56,739 nt of DNA from DASVXQ01 sp046727955 (GTDB taxonomy: Bacteria > Actinomycetota > CALGFH01): the NCBI GenBank assembly GCA_046727955.1, contig JBKPDO010000066.1, positions 1 through 56,739 of the forward strand. Reading direction: 5' to 3'. The notes under the pieces were generated by a model. The model saw nothing but the letters and a program-made list of their open reading frames with translations, ran no database searches and had not been told where the DNA came from. The translations under genes were made by a program, and so were the position numbers. Shown here in pieces: positions 8,750-16,903 of the stretch (within the stretch, counting starts at the first letter, position 1; each line of letters starts with the position of its first letter).

Positions 8750-10414
8750 ATGGAGGTGAGCAAACCCGTTCTCGTCACGGTCGACGACGACCCTGGGGTG
8801 TCGCGCGCGGTCGCGCGGGACCTGCGGCGGCAGTACGGGCAGGACTACCGGGTCATGCGGGCCGAGTCGGGGCCGCAGGCGCTCGAAGCGCTGCGGGAGA
8901 TGAAGCTCCGCGGCGACACGGTGGCGGTGCTGCTGGCCGACTACCGCATGCCGGTGATGAGCGGCCTGGACTTCCTCGAGCAGGCCATGGACCTGTTCCC
9001 ACACGCCCGCCGGGCGCTGCTGACCGCCTACGCCGACACCGACGCCGCGATCCAGGCGATCAACGTGATCGACCTCGACCATTACCTGCTGAAGCCGTGG
9101 GACCCGCCCGAGGAGAAGCTCTACCCGGTCGTCGACGCGCTGATCGAGCTGTGGCGCGCCACCGGGGACGAGGCGGTCACCGACACCCAGATTGTCGGGC
9201 ACCGCTGGTCGGCGCGCTCGTTCGAGGTGCGGGACTTCCTGGCGCGGAACTCGGTGCCCTACCGCTGGCTCACCGTCGAGCAGCCGGAGGGCCGGCGGCT
9301 GCTCGAGGCCGCCGGGCTGGACGCCACCAGCATCCCGCTGGTGGTGACGCCCGCCGGCGACGCTCTGGTCGACCCGGGCGTCGAGGAGCTGGCCGCCCGG
9401 GTGGGCCTGTCCACCACGCCGGCCACCGACTTCTACGACACCGTGATCGTCGGTGGCGGGCCCGCCGGCCTCGGCGCGGCGGTGTACGCCGCGTCGGAGG
9501 GGCTGCGCACGGTCCTGGTCGAACGGCAGGCCACCGGCGGGCAGGCGGGCCAGAGCTCGAGGATCGACAACTACCTCGGCTTCCCAGACGGCGTCAGCGG
9601 TGCGCAGCTCACCGACCGGGCACGCCGCCAGGCCCACCGGTTCGGCGCGGAGATCCTCACCGCCCGCAACGTCGCCGGCCTCGAGGTGCGGGGCTCGTCC
9701 CGGGTGGTCCGCTTCGGCGACGGCGGCGAGGTCGCCGCCCACACGGTGGTGCTCGCCACCGGTGTGGCCTACCACAAGCTCAACGTGCCGGGCGCCGACC
9801 GGCTCACCGGCCTGGGGGTGTTCTACGGGTCGGCCGCGACCGAGGCGCCCACGTGCGCCGGGGAGGACGTCTACGTGGTCGGCGGGGCCAACTCCGCCGG
9901 CCAGGCCGCCGTCTTCCTGTCCAGGCACGCGCGGAGCGTCACGCTGCTGGTGCGCGCCGACGGCCTGGAGCGCTCGATGTCCTACTACCTCATCCGGCAG
10001 ATCCACGACACGCTCAACATCCAGGTGCGACCCCACACCCAGGTGGTCAAGGCCGCGGGCGGGGAGCACCTGGAGCGCATCAGCCTCTGCGACACCCACA
10101 CCGGCACTGTGGAGGAGGTGCCCGCGAACTACCTGTTCGTGTTCATCGGCGCGGCGCCGTGCACCGAGTGGCTCGACGGCGTGATCGAGCGTGACCCCAA
10201 GGGATTCGTGCTCACCGGCCCGGACCTGCTGGTCGGCGGGGAGCGGCCGACCGGCTGGACGCTCGACCGGGACCCCTATCACCTGGAGGGCAGCGTGCCA
10301 GGCATCTTCGCGGCCGGCGACGCGCGCGCCAACTCGGTGAAGCGGGTCGCGTCCGCGGTCGGCGAGGGCGCGATGGCCATCCAGCTCGTGCACCGCTACC
10401 TGGAGGCCCAGTGA
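8750..10414 (+). CDS. Fused response regulator / thioredoxin reductase-like FAD oxidoreductase
   Basis: 554 aa. Residues ~5-125 form a receiver domain with acidic pocket VDDD, phospho-acceptor Asp in LLADYRMP, T in LLTAY and K in LLKPW. Residues ~145-220 form a cysteine-less thioredoxin/glutaredoxin-like segment. From ~230 a pyridine-nucleotide disulfide reductase follows: FAD motif VIVGGGPAGLGAA, 'ERQATGGQA', second Rossmann motif VVGGANSAGQAA, and the C-terminal FAD site 'GIFAAGDARAN'. The usual CxxC of thioredoxin reductase is reduced to a single Cys (EAPTCAG), so disulfide reductase chemistry is doubtful and a redox-sensing or output role is more likely. Its TGA overlaps the ATG of the kinase gene. 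Confidence 0.9.
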   Translation: MEVSKPVLVTVDDDPGVSRAVARDLRRQYGQDYRVMRAESGPQALEALREMKLRGDTVAVLLADYRMPVMSGLDFLEQAMDLFPHARRALLTAYADTDAAIQAINVIDLDHYLLKPWDPPEEKLYPVVDALIELWRATGDEAVTDTQIVGHRWSARSFEVRDFLARNSVPYRWLTVEQPEGRRLLEAAGLDATSIPLVVTPAGDALVDPGVEELAARVGLSTTPATDFYDTVIVGGGPAGLGAAVYAASEGLRTVLVERQATGGQAGQSSRIDNYLGFPDGVSGAQLTDRARRQAHRFGAEILTARNVAGLEVRGSSRVVRFGDGGEVAAHTVVLATGVAYHKLNVPGADRLTGLGVFYGSAATEAPTCAGEDVYVVGGANSAGQAAVFLSRHARSVTLLVRADGLERSMSYYLIRQIHDTLNIQVRPHTQVVKAAGGEHLERISLCDTHTGTVEEVPANYLFVFIGAAPCTEWLDGVIERDPKGFVLTGPDLLVGGERPTGWTLDRDPYHLEGSVPGIFAAGDARANSVKRVASAVGEGAMAIQLVHRYLEAQ

Positions 10415-11835
10415 CCGAGCGGCTCGGCGCCGGCGCCCTCCGGGAGCTGTTCCTGTTCGAGAAGCTGAGCGACGAGCAGCTCGCCTGGCTCGCCGGGCGC
10501 GGCGAGGTCAGAAGCTACCCGGCCGGTACGACCGTCTACACGGCGGGCCAGCCCGCGACCCTTCTGTACGTGCTGCTGGACGGCACGCTGTCGCTGTCGG
10601 TGCGGGCAGGCGGCACCGAGATCGAGATGAACCGGACCGACTACCGGGGCACCTACGCCGGCGCGTTCCTGGCCTACCTGGACGTGCCGCTCGCGCGCTT
10701 GTACGTCGGCACTCTCCGTGCCGTGACCGGCTGCCGCTTCTGGGAGCTGCCCGCCGCCGACTTCGGCTGGGCGGTGCGGGAGTGGTTCCCGATGGCGACG
10801 CACCTGCTGCAGGGCTTCGCCGCCCAGGGGATGGCCACGCAGGAGACGGTCAGCACGCGTGAGCGGCTGGTCGCCCTGGGCACGGTCACCGCGGGGCTCA
10901 CCCACGAGCTGAACAACCCGGCGACCGCCGCGGCCCGCGCCACCGCGACCCTCTACGAGCGGCTGGCGGGGCTGTGGGGCGAGCTGGCCGCGCTCACCAA
11001 CGGCGAGCTTGCGGCCGGCCAGCTCGCCACGCTGGTCGACCTGGTGCGCCGGGCCCACAGCCGCCGCCCCGACCAGATGCCCATGTCACCGTTGCAGGCG
11101 TCCGACCGTGAGGACGAGCTGGGCGGCTGGCTGGAGGACCACGGCGTGGCCGGCGGCTGGCACCTCACGCCGGCGCTGGTCGCCGCCGGCATAGACACTT
11201 CCTGGCTCGAGCAGGTCGCCGCGAGCGTCCCCGCCAAGCTGCTCCCGCACGCTGTGGGCGTCCTCGCTGTCACCTGCGAGGCCGACAGCCTGCTCGACGA
11301 GCTCGCCGACGCGGCCACGCGCATCTCCAAGCTCATCGGCTCGGCCAAGCAGTACACCCAGATGGACCGCAGCCCCCTGCAGCTCCTCGACGTCCACGAC
11401 GGGCTCGAATCGACCGTGACGATGCTCGGCCACAAGCTCGGCGCGGGCGTCGACGTGGTGCGCGACTATGACCGCTCGCTGCCGCGGCTGTCCGCCTACG
11501 CGGGCGAGCTGAACCAGGTGTGGACCAATCTCATCGACAACGCCATCGACGCCATGGACGGCCGTGGCACCCTGACGGTACGCACCCGCCGCGATGGTGA
11601 CTGCGTGATGGTCGAGATCGGCGACACCGGGCCGGGCATCCCCGAGTCGATCCGCGACCGCATCTTCGAGCCGTTCTACACCACCAAGCCGGTGGGCAAG
11701 GGCACCGGTCTCGGCCTGGACATCTGCTGGCGGATCGTCGTGCAGCGCCACAAGGGCGACCTGCGCGTCACCTCCGCCCCCGGCGACACCCGCTTCCAGG
11801 TCCTGCTCCCCATGGGTGGTCCCCCCACCCAGTAG
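10411..11835 (+). CDS. Cyclic-nucleotide-binding-domain sensor histidine kinase
   Basis: 474 aa, soluble, with no membrane segments. Residues ~10-130 form a cNMP-binding (Crp/Fnr-like) domain ('PAGTTVYTAGQPATLLYVL'). The H-box is 'GLTHELNNPA' near residue 170. The catalytic domain has N-box NQVWTNLIDNAIDAM, G1 DTGPGIP, F-box 'IFEPFYTTK' and G2 GKGTGLGL. It overlaps the receiver/reductase gene by ATGA, so the two very likely form a two-component pair in which the kinase phosphorylates the fused receiver. Ligand of the sensor domain is unknown. Confidence 0.9.
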   Translation: MTERLGAGALRELFLFEKLSDEQLAWLAGRGEVRSYPAGTTVYTAGQPATLLYVLLDGTLSLSVRAGGTEIEMNRTDYRGTYAGAFLAYLDVPLARLYVGTLRAVTGCRFWELPAADFGWAVREWFPMATHLLQGFAAQGMATQETVSTRERLVALGTVTAGLTHELNNPATAAARATATLYERLAGLWGELAALTNGELAAGQLATLVDLVRRAHSRRPDQMPMSPLQASDREDELGGWLEDHGVAGGWHLTPALVAAGIDTSWLEQVAASVPAKLLPHAVGVLAVTCEADSLLDELADAATRISKLIGSAKQYTQMDRSPLQLLDVHDGLESTVTMLGHKLGAGVDVVRDYDRSLPRLSAYAGELNQVWTNLIDNAIDAMDGRGTLTVRTRRDGDCVMVEIGDTGPGIPESIRDRIFEPFYTTKPVGKGTGLGLDICWRIVVQRHKGDLRVTSAPGDTRFQVLLPMGGPPTQ

Positions 11836-11857
11836 CGGCAGTCGGCGGCGCGTGCAT

Positions 11858-12673
11858 TTACGGCTTGCGCCCGACGCCACAAAACGAATCGACCTCGGCA
11901 GGCAGGCCGGACGTGCTTGGCTCGGGGCGCCACCGTGGAGGGGAGACGACGCCGGGCTCCACGAGCTCGAGACCGTCGAAGAAGCGAGCGATCCGGTCAG
12001 GGCTGCGGAGGTGGTAGGTCGGGTTGGCGGACTCATTCCAGATGCGTGCGGCCTCCACGACCGCCTCGCTGGTGTCGCTGCCGTCGTTCATCGTCAGGTA
12101 GCTACCGGAGGGCACGGCGTCCATGAGCCGTCTGACGATCGACTGCGCCTCGTCGTCGTCGGCGATGTGCCCCAGGATTCCCATCAGCATGATCGCGACC
12201 GGCTGGCTGAAGTCCAGCGTCCCGGCCGCTTCCTGCAGGATCTTGTCGGGGTCGCGCAGGTCCGCGTCGATGTAGGCGGTGGCGCCCTCGGGGCTGCTGG
12301 TGAGCAGCGCGCGGGCGTGCACCAGGACGATGGGATCGTTGTCGACGTAGACGATGCGGGACTCCGGCGCCACCGCCTGCGCGACCTCGTGGGTATTGCT
12401 GGCGGTGGGCAGGCCGGTGCCGATGTCGAGGAACTGACGGATGCCCGCCTCACCGGCCAGGTACCGGACCGCACGGACGAGGAAGGCCCGGGAGGCGCGA
12501 GCGTTCTCCACCATCTCCGGGAAGGCCTTGACAATCTGGTCGCCGACCTGGCGGTCGGCGGGGTAGTTGTCCTTGCCGCCGAGCCAGTAGTTCCAGATCC
12601 GGGCCGTCTGTGGCACCGTGGCGTCGAACTTCGGCTCCTGCTGCTGGCCTAGGGAGGACGAGCTGTCTGCCAC
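11858..12673 (-). CDS. SAM-dependent methyltransferase, DUF574/Methyltransf_19 family
   Basis: 271 aa, with the family signature 'ARIWNYWLGGKDNYPADR' near the N-terminus, then SAM-binding motif 'FLDIGTGLPT' and acidic loop 'YVDNDPIV'. This family is strongly expanded in Streptomyces and relatives; substrates are unknown. The GTG start is supported by AAGGAGAGG about 7 nt upstream. It is convergent with the histidine kinase gene (22-bp gap). The upstream region 12674-12859 is non-coding as far as I can see. Confidence 0.88.
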   Translation of the reverse strand: MADSSSSLGQQQEPKFDATVPQTARIWNYWLGGKDNYPADRQVGDQIVKAFPEMVENARASRAFLVRAVRYLAGEAGIRQFLDIGTGLPTASNTHEVAQAVAPESRIVYVDNDPIVLVHARALLTSSPEGATAYIDADLRDPDKILQEAAGTLDFSQPVAIMLMGILGHIADDDEAQSIVRRLMDAVPSGSYLTMNDGSDTSEAVVEAARIWNESANPTYHLRSPDRIARFFDGLELVEPGVVSPPRWRPEPSTSGLPAEVDSFCGVGRKP

Positions 12674-12859
12674 GGCGGTGCCTCTCCTTATGTTGGTTGT
12701 GCGGCTCTGATGTCACCACACAACTTAGACTCTCGCCAGCGACGCCGATATGTCAACGCCGGCCGCTCAGACATCCGGCTCGACCTCTTGTGCTTCCAGG
12801 GTGGCGGAGGCTGAGACGCCGCGGGTGGTGAACTGAACCGGCCAGCGGGGCGACCGCCG

Positions 12860-13157
12860 TCAACCCGGGTGGCCTGGGATCCAGTTGGTGCCGGCGAGGG
12901 GGACCCTGGCCATGGCGGCGGCCTCGACGGTCAGGGCGACCAGGTCCTCGGGCTCGAGATGGTGGACGTTGGACTTGCCGCAGGCCCGGGCCAGGGTGGT
13001 CAGCTCCATGGTCAGCGCCTTCAGGTAGTCGGCGTCCGGCGCGAACGGCCGAGTCGGGTCCTCTGGTGGCGAGGGCGGCGAGCATGGGCACGAGCATCTC
13101 GCCCAGCCGCGGCTCCAGTGTCGGGTCTTTCAGGTGCAGACCAACGATCCCACACAC
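12860..13157 (-). pseudogene. Deletion remnant: 5' of class II glutamine amidotransferase (GlxB/MgsA-like) joined to 3' of FMN glutamate synthase (GlxD/MgsC-like)
   Basis: A GTG at 13157 with AGAGGAG upstream starts 'CGIVGLHLKD...ATRGPDSA', the N-terminal catalytic-Cys segment of a class II amidotransferase. After ~36 residues homology jumps, in another frame, to the C-terminal end of an FMN-dependent glutamate synthase-like protein ('LARACGKSNVHHLEPEDLVAL...GTNWIPG', stop at 12860). The join lies at the shared GGACCCGACTCGG near 13050, consistent with a deletion removing the middle (GXGXG) subunit gene. These subunits make N-methylglutamate synthase or related glutamate synthase-like complexes. 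It is divergent from the glutamine synthetase fragment. Confidence 0.75.
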
Positions 13158-13214
13158 ACGCGGCTCCTCTCGGCAAGACACTCTTGACGACCGGAGACTG
13201 TCCACTCAGGATAC

Positions 13215-13251
13215 ACATTGTTTCCTATTGGGCAACAGCTTGGGCAACAGC
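13215..13251 (+). promoter_or_regulatory. Operator-like repeat between the divergent glx remnant and glutamine synthetase fragment
   Basis: ACATTGTTTCCTAT (13215-13228) is repeated exactly at 14290-14303. Here it continues into TGTTTCC-tattg-GGCAACA, an imperfect dyad, followed by a perfect 12-bp tandem repeat TTGGGCAACAGC (13228-13251). The position between divergent catabolic remnants and near an XRE-cupin regulator suggests it is that regulator's binding site (inference). Confidence 0.5.
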
Positions 13252-13293
13252 CCAAGAGACGCCCCAAAGCCCCGGCGCGTGGGAGGTTCCATC

Positions 13294-13518
13294 ATGGGAG
13301 ATCCTCGGGACGACCTGAAGCAGCGCGCGGCGGAGGACGGGATCGAGTTCTTCTTCGCGATGTTCGTGGACATGCACGGCAAGCCGTGCGCCAAGCTCAT
13401 CCCGGCGTCCTCGTTCGACGTGATGATGGACGGCGCCGCTGTCTCAATTGGGCGCAAGCCCTTCTCAACCGCACAAGTTGCCTTGAGCTTGAGGCACCGC
13501 GCGTTTCCCTGCAAGTAG
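13294..13518 (+). pseudogene. N-terminal fragment of type III glutamine synthetase / gamma-glutamylmethylamide synthetase-like gene
   Basis: ATG 13294 begins 'MGDPRDDLKQRAAEDGIEFF'. Then 'AMFVDMHGKPCAKLIPASSF' matches the N-terminus of GlnT/GmaS-type glutamine synthetases, which ligate ammonia or methylamine to glutamate. Homology ends at about residue 50; a short unrelated tail runs to a TAG at 13516. An intact enzyme is ~440 aa, so >85% is missing. The neighbours (amidotransferase, FMN glutamate synthase, sarcosine oxidase-like, Fhs pieces) suggest the gmaS role in the N-methylglutamate pathway. Confidence 0.7.
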
Positions 13519-13604
13519 TAATGTTTCATTACGCGATACAGTCGATCTCGACCCTCCCGCCACGAGCAGGCGGTGCGCTACCTTGGGGGCCAGGAGGAGA
13601 CCGG

Positions 13605-14255
13605 ATGGTGCAGGCGATGGCGCGGGAACCGCAACCGGGCGAGCCCGGGCGTCCAGAGGTGAGCGCCGAGGAGCTCGAGGCCGCCCTCGGCACGGTGATC
13701 GCCCAGCGGGTGCGCGAATACCGGCTCCAGCTCGGCCTCACCGTGGGCCAGCTCGCCGCTCAGAGCGGCCTCTCCAAGGGAATGCTCTCCAAGATGGAGA
13801 ACGCCCAGGCGTCTCCGAGCCTGGCAACGCTCGCCCGGCTCTCGACCGCGCTGTCGATGCCGATCACATCCTTCTTCCGGGGCCTCGACGAGGAGCGCGA
13901 CGTCTTCTACGTCAAGGCCGGCCAGGGCATGGACATCCAGCACCCCGGCAGGCGGGCGGGCCACCGCTACCAGATCCTCGGCAGCATGCGCGGCCCCTCC
14001 AGGCGCATGGAGCCGGTGCTGGTGACGCTGATGGAGCGCAGCGAGGTCTTCCCCGCCTACCAGCACCCGGGCACCGAGCTGATCTACATGCTCGCCGGCA
14101 GCATGGAGTACGGCGTCGGCAGCTCCACCTACCTGCTCGAGCCGGGCGACGCGCTGCAGTTCAACGGCGAGGTCACCCACGGCCCCGCCAAGCTCGACGC
14201 CCTGCCGATCCAGTTCCTCACGGTGAAGGCATACGGCGCCGCCCCCGGACCGTAA
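13605..14255 (+). CDS. XRE-family regulator with C-terminal cupin domain
   Basis: 216 aa: an N-terminal HTH ('LGLTVGQLAAQSGLSKGMLS' plus the recognition helix 'KMENAQASPSLATLARL') and a C-terminal cupin_2 domain ('HPGTELIYMLAGSMEYGVG', 'LEPGDALQFNGEVTHGP'). Such regulators often control amine or amino-acid catabolic genes next to them. The start is fixed by AGGAGGAG 6 nt before ATG 13605. It is the only intact gene in the decayed one-carbon locus. The upstream sequence 13519-13604 contains TAATGTTTCATTACG, a dyad that could be an autoregulatory site. Confidence 0.9.
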   Translation: MVQAMAREPQPGEPGRPEVSAEELEAALGTVIAQRVREYRLQLGLTVGQLAAQSGLSKGMLSKMENAQASPSLATLARLSTALSMPITSFFRGLDEERDVFYVKAGQGMDIQHPGRRAGHRYQILGSMRGPSRRMEPVLVTLMERSEVFPAYQHPGTELIYMLAGSMEYGVGSSTYLLEPGDALQFNGEVTHGPAKLDALPIQFLTVKAYGAAPGP

Positions 14256-14289
14256 TACCGCTGACCTCGCCACTGTTCACCACAGGTGG

Positions 14290-14303
14290 ACATTGTTTCC
14301 TAT
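14290..14303 (+). promoter_or_regulatory. Second copy of the ACATTGTTTCCTAT operator-like motif
   Basis: An exact 14-nt match to 13215-13228, lying 60 nt before the start of the sarcosine oxidase-like fragment and just after the XRE-cupin gene. Its flanks diverge (GGGAGTTATGGTCAAC follows), so the shared 14 nt is the conserved core. Confidence 0.45.
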
Positions 14304-14363
14304 GGGAGTTATGGTCAACTCGGCGCCGGCGCGCGGCGCTCTGACTCCTGGGAATCCTGCGGG

Positions 14364-14620
14364 GTGAGCGAACTGAGCGGCAACGGGAAACCTGCCAGGT
14401 ACTCCGCGCTCAGCCTGGTCCGCCGCGGGCTGGCCCGCGCGGACTGGCCCCGGAGCTTCCACCACCACGATCTCGAGCGCGCCTACGACGTGGTGATCGT
14501 CGGCGCCGGCGTGCACGGGCTCGCCACCGCCCACTACCTCGCGGCCAACCACGGCATCACCAAGGTGGCCGTGCTGGACAAGGGCTATATCGGCGGAGGA
14601 GGCTCAGGCCGCAACACCTT
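14364..14620 (+). pseudogene. N-terminal fragment of sarcosine oxidase beta / N-methylglutamate dehydrogenase-like FAD oxidoreductase
   Basis: GTG 14364 starts a frame whose residues ~35-85 are a DAO-type FAD motif: YDVVIVGAGVHGLATAHYLA, then 'KVAVLDKGYIGGGGSGRNT'. This is the exact pattern of SoxB/MgdA-type amine oxidases. After GRNT the homology stops and a different gene fragment (Fhs) continues in another frame. Intact proteins are ~400 aa, so about 320 residues are deleted. Confidence 0.75.
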
Positions 14621-15208
14621 CGCAAGCAGGTCGAGAACATCCGCCTGCACGGTGTCACCCCGGTGGTCGCCATCAACGCCTTCCCTGGCGACCACCCCTC
14701 GGAGCACCGGGCCGTGCGCGAGATCGCCGACGGGCTCAGCGTCCGCTCGGCGGTGTGCATGCATTTCGCCGACGGCGGCCGCGGCGCGGTCCAACTCGCC
14801 GAGGCGGTCGCCGAGGCAGCCGAGGAGCCGAGCGAGTTCCGTCTCCTCTACCCCGACGAGGCAAGCCTCAAGGAGAAGATCGAGACCATCGCCACCAGAG
14901 TCTACGGCGCCGCCGGGGTCGAGTACGACCTGGCCGCCGCCCGCCAGCTCGACACCTACGAGCGCAATGGCTTCGGCCGCCTGCCCGTGTGCGTCGCCAA
15001 GACGCACCTGTCGATCTCCTCCGACCCGGCGCTCAAGGGCGCGCCGACCGGCTGGATCCTGCCCGTGCGGGAGGTGCGCGCCTCGGTCGGCGCCGGCTTC
15101 ATCTACCCGATCTGCGGAGACATGCGGACGATGCCAGGCCTTGGCCTGCACCCGGCAGCGGAGCGCATCGATATCGACGCCGACGGCGAGATCGAGGGCC
15201 TGTCGTGA
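14618..15208 (+). pseudogene. fhs: C-terminal fragment of formate-tetrahydrofolate ligase
   Basis: A 197-codon frame without a start codon at its left end. It matches the last third of Fhs: 'QVENIRLHGVTPVVAINAFP', 'CVAKTHLSISSDP', 'GWILPVREVRASVGAGFIYP', 'MTMPGL'-like 'MRTMPGLGLHPAAERIDID', stop at 15208. The nucleotide-binding N-terminal ~340 residues are absent and the left edge abuts the sarcosine oxidase-like fragment at ~14620. Fhs activates formate for one-carbon metabolism, a usual partner of demethylating pathways. Confidence 0.85.
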
Positions 15209-15269
15209 CCCATCCTGTCCGGCCCTTCGTTGTGCGCTCATGGCTGAAATGAACCAGATCGAGAGCTTG

Positions 15270-15876
15270 GCGGCGCGCCTTCCGTACCTGGATCAGCGAG
15301 CCGGACGAGGAGGCGCTCGCCGACGCGATCATCTTCTTCGATTTCCGCCAGGTGCACGGCAGCCTCGACGCGGAGTCGGCGCTGCGGCCATTGGTGCAGA
15401 GCGCCGCCGATCACCCCATGTTCCTCGCGAGCCTGGCCAGGACGGCGCTGCGGCGCGAGTCGCCGCTGGACTTCCTGGGCCAGCTCCGTGGCGTCCGCCG
15501 TGGCGAGCATCGCCATCAGCTCGACCTGAAGCTCCACGGGATCGCGGCGATCGTCGACCTGGCGCGCCTGTTTGCGCTGGAGGCCGGCCTGCCGGAGACC
15601 AACACCCTGGCGCGCCTGCGCCTTGCGGACGGCCGCAGCACCATCGAGACAGTCACCAGCGATCTCGCCGAAGCGTTCCAGTACCTTCAGGAGGTCCGCC
15701 TGCGTCACCAGGCTGCCCAGCTGCGCGCCGGGCAGGTCCCCGACAACTACGTCGCCCTGTCGGACCTCAGCAACCTCGAGCACCGCTGGCTCAAAGACCT
15801 CTTCCGTCTGATCCAGATCTGCCAGGAAAGCGTCCGCGCCCACCTCCAAGGCGTTGTCACGCATCGAGGATCTTGA
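15270..15876 (+). pseudogene. C-terminal fragment of a DUF294/CBS-type putative nucleotidyltransferase
   Basis: Continuous homology-like protein from about 15270 to TGA 15876 without a proper start: 'FRTWISEPDEEALADAIIFF', 'DFRQVHGS', 'HGIAAIVDLARLFALEAG', 'EAFQYLQEVRLRHQ', 'NYVALSDLSNLEHRWLKD'. This is the substrate-binding C-terminal domain (DUF294_C) of signal-transduction proteins that otherwise carry cNMP, CBS and nucleotidyltransferase domains. Only this ~200-residue end remains. It is co-directional with the other truncated genes. Confidence 0.65.
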
Positions 15877-15922
15877 ACAGGACAGCGCCAAGGGCACGGG
15901 CCAGGTGGGCGAGGCGCGGGGC

Positions 15923-16222
15923 TCAGCGGGGGGCGTCGAGGACTCTGGTCACCGCGTCGCGGATCAGGGCGCGGACGGCGGCCGGGTCGTCGAGGTCGAA
16001 GCCGACCACGAGGCCGTCCTTGAGCGCGACCAGGACGTCCGCCGTCCGCTCCGCGTCCGGTCGGCCGTCAGCGGCCAGCAGATCCCGCAGCAGCTCGCGG
16101 AACCAGCGTCGATGATCGGCGATGGCCTGGCGCGCGGGGTGGGCCGGCGTCCTGATCGAGTGGGTCATGTCGGGGACCCTGCCGACCGGTCCGCTCGAGA
16201 TCCACGGCGTGGACCGGTTCAC
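15923..16222 (-). pseudogene. C-terminal fragment of a TetR/AcrR-family regulator
   Basis: A 99-codon frame ending at 15923. Its C-terminal half is typical of TetR ligand domains ('HPARQAIADHRRWFRELLRD', 'DVLVALKDGLVVGFDLDDPA'). There is no HTH and the first ~20 residues look unrelated, so the DNA-binding half has been lost. Minus strand, opposite to the DUF294 fragment. Confidence 0.6.
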
Positions 16223-16234
16223 ACTCGAGGACGG

Positions 16235-16259
16235 GTAGGCGACCCACGGGGTCGCCTAC
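16235..16259. terminator. Perfect 11-bp hairpin
   Basis: GTAGGCGACCC, loop ACG, GGGTCGCCTAC; a perfect inverted repeat with a 3-nt loop just upstream of the TetR fragment. There is no U-tract. It could be a terminator left from a lost gene or a regulator operator; the short loop favours an RNA hairpin. Confidence 0.45.
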
Positions 16260-16371
16260 TTCGACCCACGGCCAATGCTCGCCGGCTGAGTCGATCTGAC
16301 CAGTTATAGGCAGCAAGGGTATTCCGGTATATTCTTCGCCGTTGGCATTCTCTGAACGCCCTGGAGTTCAC

Positions 16372-16686
16372 ATGGACTACGAGGCACCCAGCCCCCCTGC
16401 AGCTCCAGTCGCAACGCTCCACCAGCGGCTTCCCCTTGGGTTACGTGCAGACGGCGAGATGACCCGCAGAGGGGTCATCTGCGCCTTTGTGCTCGGCACG
16501 ATCGCCGTATTCCTCGCTTTTCCCCTGGGAATCCTCGGCATCGTGCTGAGCAACATGGGCATGAACCGCGTCACGACCAAGCCCGAAACCGCACGCAAGC
16601 TCGTTGCCTGGTCTTGGGCGATCTTCGCCGTAACAGACTCCATCGTGGTCCTCGCGCTCGTCGCTGCCCTCATCTCACGCTTGTGA
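16372..16686 (+). CDS. Small two-TM membrane protein (DUF4190-like)
   Basis: 104 aa: a proline-rich cytosolic head, then two hydrophobic helices (about 44-66 and 78-103) separated by a basic loop ('NRVTTKPETARKLVAW'). The pattern resembles DUF4190/interferon-induced TM-like small proteins. ATG 16372 has GGAG 6-7 nt upstream. No function can be assigned. It is flanked by the TetR remnant and by the convergent thioredoxin gene. Confidence 0.6.
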   Translation: MDYEAPSPPAAPVATLHQRLPLGLRADGEMTRRGVICAFVLGTIAVFLAFPLGILGIVLSNMGMNRVTTKPETARKLVAWSWAIFAVTDSIVVLALVAALISRL

Positions 16687-16842
16687 GGAGCAGCAAGCGA
16701 TACGTTATTGAGTCAGAGCCGGCTTCCCGGCTTCACGCGCGCTCCTGCACCGAAGGCACGGACGGCTCGTCCAGTGTGGCGTTCACGCCGATCCCGACAT
16801 TCCCCTGGAGCGCCCGCGAGACCGCGCAGGTTCGCTACCTCA

Positions 16843-16875
16843 CGCGCGGCAACGTGCTTCCCACGCGGCAAGGTC
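16843..16875 (-). repeat. REP-like intergenic repeat, CCTTGCCGCGTGGG family
   Basis: Read on the minus strand: CCTTGCCGCGTGGGAAGCAC, then GTTGCCGCGCG. It is closely matched at 36940-36970 and in shorter form at 36985-37000, 47237-47252 and 49361-49377. All copies are intergenic. This copy lies between the membrane-protein gene and the 3' end of the thioredoxin gene. Confidence 0.4.
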
Positions 16876-16903
16876 AAGGCGCGAAAGGTGCCTGGCGCGG
16901 CGC

